The notes beneath the pieces are model-generated. The model made no database searches. It was not told where the DNA came from and saw only the letters and a list, made by a program, of their open reading frames with translations. Position numbers and translations under genes: made by a program. Below are positions 9,881-20,047 of a DNA stretch of 64,000 bases, one piece after another. How positions within the stretch are numbered: the stretch's first letter is position 1; each line of letters starts with the position of its first letter. The DNA comes from Cinnamomum chago (taxonomy: Eukaryota > Streptophyta > Magnoliopsida > Laurales > Lauraceae). The DNA is taken from the NCBI GenBank assembly GCA_038049695.1, contig CP142457.1, positions 21,590,501-21,654,500 on the forward strand, in the 5' to 3' direction.

Positions 9881-10139
9881 GTGGGCATTCTCTGACATAC
9901 ATGTTCAGCTAGCAACAAATCTCCTGGTGTTAGCGCATGTCATGAACTTCAACTGGGACCATTACTTAAGCCCTATTGTGTATATTGAGAGCCCAGTGAT
10001 TCATACCCATAGACAATTCTCACCAACTTATGGTGGCAGTTGAATGGATGGTAAAATGAAATGGCACATGGTCACAGGTTAAATTCATTGATTGAGATGG
10101 GTTAGACTCCAGTGTCATCCATCATTAACTCTCAAGAGT
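9881..10139 (+). other. Sequence after the synthase exon, no gene
   Basis: Starts as the apparent intron of the synthase fragment. No further synthase exon, RNA gene or repeat could be recognised. Somewhere near 10060-10140 it passes into copia-like LTR sequence. Confidence 0.5.
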
Positions 10140-10581
10140 TGCACATCTCTCCTCTTTCTCTCTCTCTTCTAGTTCTCTTCTAGTTTCCTTAGAGTTTCTA
10201 GTAGGGTTTTCTCTTGGAGATCCCACCCATCTTCTTGAGAAAAGAGATCTGATAGAGGGTCATAGCGTGGAAGACAACAAGGTCTTGGAGATCTCTAAAT
10301 GCTTCAAGAAGAGCTTTGGATCAAGTTGATTGCCTTCTCCTCCATTTGAGCACTATCGGGCTCCAAAGGTATTATCTACTTCTCTATTTATTGTAGATTG
10401 TTTTGGATGCATGTAGTTGCTGATTTCTACCTCTTAGATAGGTTTTATTGTTGTACTTGATTCATGAGATGGAGGGATTGCATCCTAGATATGGTTTATG
10501 ACCTTCTGGATGGTTGATCCCTGAGTCAAGTGGGTCAAAAAGTTTTGAAAACCTATCCATGAGGCCCACATACTTCCAACA
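10140..10581 (+). mobile_element. Copia-like LTR fragment, plus orientation
   Basis: This is related, in opposite orientation, to about 29200-29600: shared words include TTCTCTTGAGGAT or TCTTGGAGATC, GGAAGATCAAAA- or GGAAGACAACAAGG-like stretches, CTCCAAAGGTAT, and GTGGGTCAAAA.GTTTTGAAA. A TCTCTCTTCTAG-rich segment and GTTTTCTCTTGG lie at the left. The right edge abuts Tat copy A near 10581. It has no ORF. The copia assignment rests on general LTR character and is tentative. Confidence 0.5.
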
Positions 10582-10589
10582 CTGCAAAG

Positions 10590-12277
10590 TCAGCGTACCT
10601 GGCCCCTCTCAAGGAGAACCGGTTCTACCCTCTCTCTCACATGAAAGAGGAGAAACCTACCCTCCACCAAACAAACAAATCAACTCAGCATGAGCCAGCT
10701 TGCTCCTACAAGCCCAAAATAAAGTCATGCATCACCAGGTTACCGAAAGAACCTGCTAAGGCCTACACTCCTGCGAGTCGACCCTTCATCGCAACAGGGG
10801 CCAAACTTGCATAATTCAAAGCCTCACTGCGACAGGCAAAGGACCGCGTCCAGATCTTATCAATGCCTAGCTTCAAAGAAGACAAACTCGACTGCTGTTC
10901 ACGGGGTTTTACATCCTTCATTGCCAAAGCACAGCCAGAGCTGACCGAACCTCAAATTGCTCGTCGTATACGTCGTCGCGCGACATATCGACAAAAGAGA
11001 TTAGAGAAGCAAATAACCCAGCATTCTGCCCTTCAAGTCTCAAAAAAATGGGTTGAAAAAAAAAGACCCGACCAAGTTGTTGTTGTCTATATGGTCGGCA
11101 AAACCAGAAGACGCCAGAAGTCAGCAACCAAAATTCATGTCAGACGACCGGTGACTCGCAGCGTCTCCCGGACGCGAAGATATCAGGAGGATTCCCCCGC
11201 TCCTTCAAGCCAAGGACATCGGAGTAACCCCTCCTCCGACTCTTCATCCAAAAGGATGAGCTCCAGCTCAGTCCTGGTTACAAATACTGAGCAACCTCCA
11301 CAGCATGATGACGTTACAGCACGCATCCAGTAGTTGGAGCAAGAGCAGCAGAGAATTGAGGCTTTAATGGAAAACCTCCTCCTCACTTTCCAGCGTTCGC
11401 CAAACAATGAAGCTTCTCCGAGTCATCAAGATGACGAGGAAAATAATGAGTCGCGCACCCTTACCAAAAAGGACGTTGACAATATCCTCGCTAAAGCAAA
11501 AGAAGAGGATACAATGAAGGAACATGGGATCAAGCCACCATATCCCTTATGGATGGACTTAGTTCCATTCTCTGCAAAATTCATACAACCTACTCTCCAA
11601 ACATATACGGGGAAAGGTTCAGCCAGACAACACGTCATCCACTTCAAGATCCTAACAGGAGCTATTGCGAATCAAGATGCCCTCAAGATCCGTCTCTTTG
11701 CAAGTACCCTAAAATGTACGGCCTTCGATTGGCACTCCACTCTGCCGGAGGACTCCATCCAAAACTGGGCCATGCTGGAGACACACTTCCTGACCCACTT
11801 CAAAGGTGAAGATCACTCTATTACTATGGCACAACTATGCACCTTAAAACAAGGAGAAAATGAATCAACATATGACTTCATTCACAAGTGGAAGGCAATG
11901 GCATACAAGTGTTCAGATGTACTGCCACAAGCGTTGCTGGTCGATATCTGCCGTAACAACATGAGAGCAAGGATCAGTTCCATGATTATCGGCAACAAAT
12001 CAAAAACCTGGGAGAACTCCTAGAAGCAGCAATGGAGGCTGAAACGGTGATCAAAGACCTCAACGGTAAAAAATCATCAAAGAAAGAGCCGACAGCCATT
12101 ACGACCTCGAAACCAAAGAAAATGGAGGTTCTTAATGCGCAAACCAAGTTAGTTCCTCAGCAGCCAAAGAAAGCTGAAAACAAAATTACAGGTAAGAAAC
12201 ATGAATTCTCTGAAGCCTTCAAAGAACGAGTAGAGAAGAAATACCCGTTCGATGAAGACGTTGAAGAAATTTTTTAG
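10590..12277 (+). pseudogene. Tat copy A gag (broken)
   Basis: An N-terminal region rich in Arg/Lys/Ser (IARRIRRRATYRQKRLEKQ) is followed by the retrotransposon Gag capsid fold: QTYTGKGSARQHVIHFKILTG, LRIFAST-like IRLFASTLK, AFDWHSTLPEDSI, WAMLETHFLTHFKG, LKQGENESTYDFIHKWKAM. An in-frame TAG at 11331-11333 stands where copy B has CAG, and copy B has TAG one codon earlier. A one-base loss in an A-run near 12005 (five A versus six in copy B) shifts the frame. A further TAG (12276-12278 area) replaces GAG of copy B. The product packaged element RNA. Confidence 0.82.
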
Positions 12278-12303
12278 GCTCTCGTAGCAAATGGTAAACT
12301 ACC

Positions 12304-14092
12304 TTGCCTGAGCCCAAAAGACCAGGAGATGTTGGCAAAACCAACGACCCTCGGTATTGTCCATGCCACCAAATGATCTCGCATCATCTCAATCAATGCT
12401 TTGTTGTGAGAGAGAAGATCAACGAGATGTGGAAAAATGGAGTCATCACCTTGACAAAAACTATGGGTCTGCCTCCATTAACATGGTGTCATATGGACAA
12501 AGTTCCAAGTCACCAAAAGAGAAGATCACTACTTCCTTCAAGGTGATAAAAATGACTCAGACGTCCCAAGGGTTGGTTCCTTATCCAACATCAGACGGAC
12601 AACCCATATGGGTGCATCCCGATCTCCTAGAAGATGAAAATTGGGAGATCGTCAAAACAATGTCTACCGCTCAACAGCGAAGGCAAGCCAAGAGACAACT
12701 CGCAAGCTCAAATGGCAGGAGAAGACTCAATGAAAGCAAGAAGTCCCTGAAAAGGCAAAGACCTCTTCCACTGCTTCACCGGGGGCAACGGAAGAATAAA
12801 AAACTTCAAAGGTGGTAAGAAAATTCACCCTTGGTTATTTCATGCCACCTTATTACAGAACTGAAACTACGCAGGGGGCATCATACTCTTACAACTCAGT
12901 AATTGAATATTTCATGGATGGGTACGAGTCCAGTGATACTGCCAGTGATACCGATGAGTGGGAAAAATTCCTTGAAATAGGAGAATACCTCTCCGATGAA
13001 AAATGGATTCCCAAATCTCATCTTATGCCAGTAATCTGGTATAACCCATTACAGTCGCAAGGATCCTGGTCTGATGATGAAGAAGACAAAGACGTTGTTC
13101 AAGAAAGTGTTGTTGATCCAACACAAGCAAGCGCTCCAGTGGAACCCAACATTGATGAACCACAAGGAGCAGATGACGAAGAAGATTTGGCCCCTATGCC
13201 CGATCTCAAGGAATATGCAAGAATCTTGCAACGTCTCGCCATAGAGCAGGAGTAGGATCGCATCAACGACCTTCGTCATAATCAAAATCCAAAACCGGAG
13301 ATCCCGAAAAATTTATAGACATCTCCTCCGGTAACCCCGAAAAATGAAGAAAACTACTAGATTGATGATCCCCTCATATCTGAAGACGATTCTGAGTCTC
13401 AACAGCACATTCTAGAGGCATCTCCTATCGGAGTTGCTTGCAATGCGATAGTTCGAGATGATCATGCCTCTGAAGCTTCGTTTGTCAAGGCCTCAGATTC
13501 TCAGACTACGTCCAGTAGCATATCTTCCGGAGCTACATCTCCTCAGGTGACTTCAACAAAGATATCATCTTCTCAACCTTCGTCTCCTTAAACTATGACG
13601 TTGAAAAAGCTCCTGCCAATGAAGTCTTCTTCAATGAAAATCCGGTCAATTGGTCCCAGATACCCGACCTCATAGGTGATGTCTAGACTAGTAAACTGCT
13701 CAACGAATAAGAGAAGTTGATGGATGATGTTCAAGACTTGTTCCCGAAAAATGCTCCATGCAACGCAATTACTGACTACGACAATACTGCTACAGAGACG
13801 TCTTCAGTAAATGACAAGGATCGACCCCTTGATCCCCAAGAGTGATTTCCCAAAAGGAGACCCCTCTCCAGAAGTTCTTGAAGTTGGTAGAGGTACCCGC
13901 TCTGGCCGGGACTACCACAAAAACTGCAACCAACCTTCTTCTTCTTATGTAAATCCTTCAGGAAAACAAATTGTAAACGCCCCAAGTGGCAACAATAATG
14001 AAATTGCAGGCCCGAAGGAGGCTTTCAAGTACGACTTGATTGAGCACTTCAAACACATACCTGCACGACTGTACATCCTTGACTTATTGTGA
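12304..14092 (+). pseudogene. Tat copy A gag C-terminus and acidic linker (broken)
   Basis: It begins with the Cys/His segment YCPCHQMISHHLNQC, a CX2HX4HX4C variant knuckle known from Tat-clade Gag, then continues as the acidic, low-complexity linker (YESSDTASDTDEWEKFLEIGEYLSDEKW; DDEEDLAPMPDLKEYARIL). GTRSGRDYHKN and FKYDLIEHFKHIPARL precede the protease. Copy B has the same order (48540-50348). Several frameshifts and stops separate the readable pieces (12304-12546, 12357-12818, 12812-13255, 13811-14092). No enzymatic domain is recognised. Confidence 0.7.
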
Positions 14093-14656
14093 ATGTCTCC
14101 ACAAACTCGTGATAGTCTCATTTCAGAACTACAAAGGCTGAATGCAGATGTCGACAAACATGCCTTACAAGTCCTACAAATTGAAATGGACTATAGGGTC
14201 AAAAAATCAAAGGGAGAAAAGAAGAAAACTGAGAGATCAAGCATCGAATGCCTCTCAGTTCAAAAAGCAGCGAGTGCAACCATCGCCATCGATAAGGATG
14301 ACCTCCTGCTAGGCGAGACAAAGCATAACCGACCCTTGTACTTCACAGGGTATGTCAAAGAAATGCCAATACATAGAGTCCAGATCGACCCAGGTTCCGC
14401 ACTCAACCTCATTTCTACTTTGGCACTCAAAGAGTTAGGTATTCCACCTAGCAAACTGAGTCACACACCTGTATCCATCTTCGGATACGATGGGAACGCT
14501 CAAAGTCCTATCGGCAAAATTAGGATCAAATTGCAAATCAGTGATCTTATCTCTGAAGTCACTGTGTACGCAAAAAGAACCCCTTCATGCTATAATATCC
14601 TCCTTGGGCGCCCCTGGATACATGAGAATGGTGTCGTCCCTTCAACTATACATTAG
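14093..14656 (+). pseudogene. Tat copy A aspartic protease
   Basis: RPLYFTGYVKEMPIHRVQIDPGSALNLIS holds the active site in the D-P-G-S form; RTPSCYNILLGRPWIHENG is the conserved second motif (ILLGRPW) of Tat proteases. The frame ends with TAG at 14654-14656, directly before CIKF, where the family usually has Gln. Copy B has the same TAG at 50843-50845, so the stop predates the split of the two copies or is read through. Copy A is otherwise intact across the protease; copy B has lost one base at the active site. Confidence 0.82.
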
Positions 14657-16039
14657 TGCATCAAGTTCGTTGGCAACGATGACTTAATACATCGAGTGTT
14701 TGCAGATAAAAAGCCCTTCAAAGGCAAAGACGTCCATCTTACAGACGCTCAGATGTACAAAGATGAAGAAGAAGAAGAGGAGGAAGAAATAACACCCTTT
14801 GCCAAAAATCTCCAGAAAGATAAGGAAAAGGCTCCTCAGCGATCATCGGAAGAAAACAAACCTTCCAATAAAACCAAAGAGAGCATTCATTCTACCATTC
14901 ATTCTCCCTTTGTTGTCTCCCTCAAACCTTCAAAGCCTTTGGTAATCACCACCAAAGCAAAGAAGACAAAACAAAAGACTGGGAGCAAGTTCGTTGTCCC
15001 CTTCGTGTCCATTATGCAAGACACGGATTCGGACTCAGAGCCAGAAGATGACACATTGTCAAACCAAGCTGATACTCAGCAAGTTCAGCCTGCTCTCACT
15101 CCATTGGAGACACCTGTCGACGTAGAAGACCCTACGTCTGCTTCCTTCGTCGTTCCGGCAACTTCAGCAGAAGAAAAGACAATCCTATTCCACAAATCGA
15201 AAGCCTCTTCACCAAAATCTTCGCTTGAACCTTTCCAAAATGAAGGTATGCCTCAACTATTCTTATATAGTCTAATGGCACAAGTTATCATGAAGAAAAT
15301 GGGCTATGATGCTCAAAATCCAATCGGTTTGAGAGGTGGCCGTGGTATTCTCACACCATTGGAACCCATCCTGATCAAAAGTTTGCTGGAGGATTGGAAA
15401 CTCCGTCGTCACATAGACAAGTCTTCATACGGGTTGGGGCATGATCCTGACACTCCCATGAGACAGTTGACACAAAGGCTACAAAGTCGTTTTGCCGACC
15501 AAGCCTCATCATCTCGTGTCCATGAAGACATCGATCTCCCTGGTTATCTTTTTAAGGAGTCACCCGTCAAGGATTCAGGAAGCTCTTCCAATTGGTATGA
15601 TTTTTATGATGATGAAGAGGAATTATCCGATGACACAAACGCGCGGTCTTCTAGCTCAGAAGAACCATCGTCTCCAAAAGAAGTACCTTACTTTGACCCA
15701 GTTTCAACAGTTGATTGGGATCATCTCATTGCCAGTCTTGAGAAGAGTAACGATCAAGAAGACCCTTGGACAAAAGCAAAGCCTTGGTCTGTAAATGCCT
15801 TTGGAACTCCAGAAGGTCTTGTTAAGTTGGAAGCCTCCGAAAACAATGTGGAGGAACCACTTTCAAACCTTCCAATAGAAGATCCTGTTCAAAAGATAGA
15901 CTTAGGGACACCTAATAGCCCACGTCCTGTATTCATAAGTAAGAATATAAAGGATGATGAGTTACCTGAGTATATTGCTTTTTTTTTCTTGAGTTCATTA
16001 ATTGTTTTGCATGGTCTTATGCTGAAATGCCTGGCTTAG
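14657..16039 (+). pseudogene. Tat copy A spacer with G-patch-like motif
   Basis: A long acidic/Ser-rich spacer (DEEEEEEEEITPF, LKPSKPLVITTKAKKTKQK, DSDSEPEDD) leads to a G-patch-like motif: MKKMGYDAQNPIGLRGGRGI then LTPLEP. Copy B reads GLGGGRGI, so the second Gly of GLG is lost here. G-patch motifs bind RNA or helicases and sit next to protease in some retroelements. The end (TPNSPRPVFISKNIKDDELPEYIAF) is the lead-in to RT. Frame breaks at 16039. Confidence 0.7.
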
Positions 16040-17107
16040 ATCCCAAAATAGCAGTCCACAAACTCAATCTGCAAAAAGACATCAAGCCTGTCAAATAGGA
16101 CCAAAGAAGATTCCGTCCTGATGTGATGGACAAGATTGAACAAGAAGTTTTGAAACTTAAAAGAGTTGGCTTCATCCGCGAGGAACAGCATCCTGAATGG
16201 CTGGCCAACATCGTCCCCGTGACAAAGAAAAATGGGCAGATCAGGGTCTGTATTGACTATAGAGACCTGAATAATGCATGCCCTAAAGATGAATTTCCGT
16301 TCCCCATACCAGAGGTGATGATCGACAACACCTACGGATTTGAGCGAATGACATTCATGGATGGGTTCTCTGGCTACAATCAGATAAAGATACACCCTAA
16401 AGATGAAAGACACTTCATTTCGGACTCCGTTTGGCGTGTACATAGTCATGCCATTTGGTCTGAAAAATGTTTGTGCAACATATCAGAGGGCTATGATGAA
16501 AATATTCCAAGATATGCAGTACAAGATGGTCGAATGTTATGTTGATGACCTCGCCGTTAAAAGCAGAAAAAAAGAATATTATCCTTAAGACCTTCGAGAA
16601 GTCTTCCACCGACTTCGCAAACACAAACTGCGGATGAATCCACTAAAATGCTTCTTCGGTTTCTCATCGAGTAAGTTTCTCGGATTCATAGTTCGGAAAG
16701 GTGGAATAGAACTTGACCCCACCAAAGTCAAGGCTATCCTAGAAATGCCATCTCCAAGAACCCTAAGAGAACTAAAAGGGCTTCAAGGACGGTTGGCATA
16801 CATTCGACGGTTCATCTCCACTCTGTCAAAGAAGTGTCGTCCATTCTCTAGCCTAATGAAGAAACGTGTGCACTTTGTTTGGGATGCTGAATGTGAAGCC
16901 GCATTTCAAGACATCAAGACATACCTGACTAAACCTCCAAGTGTTGGCTGCCCCCACAACTGGGAAACCATTCATCTTGTAGACAAGTGCCCTCGATTAC
17001 TCTTTGGTGGCTCTACTAGCATAAGAAAACGACGAAGGAAAAGAAGATGCTCTATATTACCTCAGCTGCATGTTGGTGGGTGCAGAGCATCGCTACTCTC
17101 CAATTAA
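16040..17107 (+). pseudogene. Tat copy A reverse transcriptase and start of RNase H
   Basis: RT motifs in order: KLKRVGFIREEQHPEWLANIV, VTKKNGQIRVCIDYRDLN, NACPKDEFPFPIPEVMID, MTFMDGFSGYNQIKIHP, then after a small indel near 16415 VMPFGLKNVCATYQRAM and the intact catalytic box CYVDDLAVKS. A TAA at about 16588 breaks the frame before DLREVFHRLRKHKLRMNPLK. The connection (LGFIVRKGGIELDPTKVKAI, GLQGRLAYIRRFIS) and FVWDAECEAAFQDIK start the RNase H part. The catalytic Asp pair is kept; copy A is broken by frameshift and stop. Confidence 0.88.
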
Positions 17108-17646
17108 AAAAAAATGTCTTACAGTGATGTTCATTGTACAAAAGCTGCGTCACTATCTGCTGTCCAACACATTATACCTCATTTCAAGGATCAATCTCTT
17201 AAAGGTCCTTGTCACAAAAGCAGGTTCACTCAATGTCCGATTGGTGAAATGGACCATCCTTTTGTCGCAATTCGATATTAGGTATGTACCATAAAAAGCA
17301 ATCAAAGGCCAAGCTCTAGCAGACTTTCTTGCAGAGCACCCATTGCCTAAAGATTCTCCACTGAGGGATGATCTCCCAAACGAATCTGTCTACAATGTGG
17401 AAACTTCCTTACCAAATGCTTCCGGGGACATGTACTTTGACGGCGCAACTAGGACGAATGAAAAAGGAAATCAAATATCGGGAATTGGCATCCACTTTGT
17501 CAGTCCCGACAAATACATGATTCCACACGCTTTCTCGCTACTGGAACCATGTTCAAACAACGCAACGGAGTACCAAGCCCTGATTGTAGGATTGGAACTC
17601 GCCCTCGAATCTGGCATCACCATGCTAGAAGCTTTTGGGGACTCTC
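17070..17646 (+). pseudogene. Tat copy A RNase H and archaeal-type second RNase H, first half
   Basis: HRYSPIKKKCLTVMFIVQKLRHYLL and SLNVRLVKWTILLSQFDIRYVP are the retroviral RNase H / connection end. ALADFLAEHPLP then leads into a second RNase H of archaeal type: MYFDGATRTNEKGN, GIGIHFVSPDKYMIP, NNATEYQALIVGLELALESGI, ending AFGDS at the insertion point. The Asp (YFDGA), Glu (TEYQAL) and Asp (FGDS) of the DED catalytic set are present. This domain is diagnostic for the Tat/Ogre clade. HR-1 is inserted at 17647 with duplication CTCTC (17642-17646 and 25218-25222); the frame is continuous on the far side. Confidence 0.85.
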
Positions 17647-19396
17647 TGAAAGTCCACGAGGATCCTAACCCTAGAGGGGGGGGGGGTGAATAGGGTGAGC
17701 TACAATTGTGACCAATTTAAACCAATTTTAGTTTCTTAAACAAAACTAGTCACATGTGATGAATGATCAATCAATATGCGGAAGCTAAACAAAATCAATC
17801 ACCACATAGCAATCACCACAACACAATATTTATAGTGGTTCGGCCAACGTGCCTACATCCACTACCGGCTTGTGATCCAATCACCCCACCGGATTTCCAC
17901 TATTTATGCTTTTTCAAAGGCTAAGCAATAACCTCTACAATGTTGCTTTTCAAAGGCTAAACAACAACCTTACAAGATGCTTTTCTTAGGCTAAGCAATA
18001 ACCTTACAATATGCTTTTCTTAGGCTAAGCAATAACCTTATACAATGCTTTTCTTAGGCTAAGCAATAACCTTTACAAATAAAGCTTTCTCTAAGAAAGT
18101 GTCTTTACAAAAGATCGCTCTAAGAGATTACAATTTAAGCTCATATGAAATTGCCTCTTGACTAGGCTAATATGGAAGTTTAATACAAATAACAAACATA
18201 CACTCAATTAAGTTAAAGTGTGTGCACAAGTGTATGAATGCTCTACTTCAATCTATTTTAACAATGAAGCTCTTAAATGAATGCATGATGCATTTTAAAA
18301 TCAAAGCTTATAAAAAGATGATTGAAGAGAAAAATACTAATCACATGAAAGATTCACACAACTTGAAGAAATGATCTAAAACATGTTGTATGAATATAAA
18401 AGTCTAAGAACACATGTGATTTAGGTGAGAGTGATTGCAAACCATTCTAATATACCAATGAAGATAATGAGTTTGCAAAACAACTCTTGAAATCATGCAT
18501 AAGTGAAAAACAAAGATTTAAGCATGCATGGATTTCATTTTAATGAAAATCAAAATACAAGTAAAGTGTACCTTTTTAAGAACTCATGTATTTGATTTCC
18601 AAATGGCCCCCTAGCCTTTCCAACTTCTTCCCCTTTCTTTGGCTCCAAAATGCTCTCAAAGGTTCATGGTTCAAGCCTTGAAAAAGGTTGGAAAAGAATG
18701 GACTTTATAGCCAAAAAGTTGCCAACGGCTAGTTCTCGGTCAACCGGCAAAGAGGTCTCGGTCGACCGAGAAAGCACAACGGATAGATTTCTGACCGTTG
18801 GGGCTACAGAACAGGATTCTGCAGAAATGACCTGCAGTTGTCTCGGTCGACCGAGACCTGTGTCTCGGTCGACCGGCGACACTGCCGGGACACCCCCCTT
18901 TTTGCAAAAAATGCAACTTTTGCCATTTCAAAGGTATTTCTTTGGGGGACCTTTGGGCCACTAAATCAAGCTTAAATAACATGTTTTAAGACATTCTAAG
19001 ATGTTTAAACACATGGAAAACACAAAGCCTAATATGATTTGAAACTTTGAACCAAAGGCTAGCTTGATTTGAAAAACTCCTTTTTCCAAAAACAATGCAT
19101 ACAAAAGTGATTCTTAAAGAGATGAATGTATGCAAAGCTTAAACCTAAATTCTCAAGATGATTTGCAAAATATAATGCACAAGGAATTTGGTTTTCAAAA
19201 GAGTTTTGGGTTCTAAACTCAATGCATCTAAGTTTATGACCAAAACATGCATAAACTAAAAACTTTTCCAAATCTAAAAACCAATGCATGTATACAACTA
19301 GATTTCAAGAAATTTTAAATCAATTCATGAGTGTGAATTCAAATGATGCCAATATGCAAATGCATCCATCAAATTGCAAATACAAAATTCCTAACA
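17647..19396 (-). repeat. HR-1 3' LTR (1750 bp)
   Basis: TGAAAGTCC at 17647 to CCTAACA at 19396. It matches the 5' LTR almost base for base. It includes an 11-G tract, five short tandem units of the GGCTAAGCAATAACCT type (17908-18075), nested inverted repeats (for example CTTCAATC/GATTGAAG and AATCACATG/CATGTGATT, 18250-18420), a TATA box (minus strand, about 18701-18712) and the palindrome cluster about 18738-18876. One of the four palindromes has become CGGTCAACCG here. Confidence 0.92.
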
Positions 19397-19819
19397 ATCT
19401 CCCCCTTTGCAATTTGATGGCAACTTACCTATCATTGAAATTACACACTTAGTCTTTAGCTCCCCCTAAGCTTGACAAGTCTTGAAATCTTCTTGGATGC
19501 TTCTTCTCTTAGCTTGGGCTCTTGGGCTTCAATCTTCAATCTTCTTGATGCTTGGAGCTTGATCATTCTTCAAGCTATCTCTTCTTCTTTCCTCTCTTTA
19601 TCCAAGCATCTCCTTTAGCTCCAAGCTTTCTTTCTTCTAATTGCTCTCCCCCTCTGACCATGCCTCTCTCTTGCTTTGGCAAGATAAGCATTCACTCCTT
19701 GAAAGCTTTCTCCCCCTTTGATGGATAGGAGATCTTCGAGTACTTGAACTCTCGAACTCTCTCCCCCTTTGAAGAGTAGGATATCTTTGAGTCACACTTG
19801 AACTCTCTCTCCCCCTTTG
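19397..19819 (-). promoter_or_regulatory. Polypurine tract plus four similar purine tracts
   Basis: Directly beside the 3' LTR the sense strand reads GCAAAGGGGGAGAT, the expected primer for plus-strand synthesis. Near-identical tracts (CAAAGGGGGAGA, one with CAGAGGGGGAGAG) recur at 19644-19656, 19709-19720, 19757-19771 and 19805-19819. HR-2 and HR-3 keep the same series. Only the LTR-proximal tract is needed; the others may act as extra plus-strand start sites or may be inert repeats. Confidence 0.75.
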
Positions 19820-20047
19820 ACATTAAATTGCAAAGGTACCTACACACATGAGACAAGAAGAATACCTTTAGTAGCACCTGTTAACAAATGAAATAAAAAA
19901 TGAAGTTCATAACAGGTTATCATGTATGGAAGTTAGCTCTAAGGGCTCAAGGGCAATCCAAGGGTGAATTTGATCACAACTAATACTTCCTATGAAGGTT
20001 TACACTCCCCCTCAATCCATTCTCTTCTTTTGTCAAGCTTTTGACAA

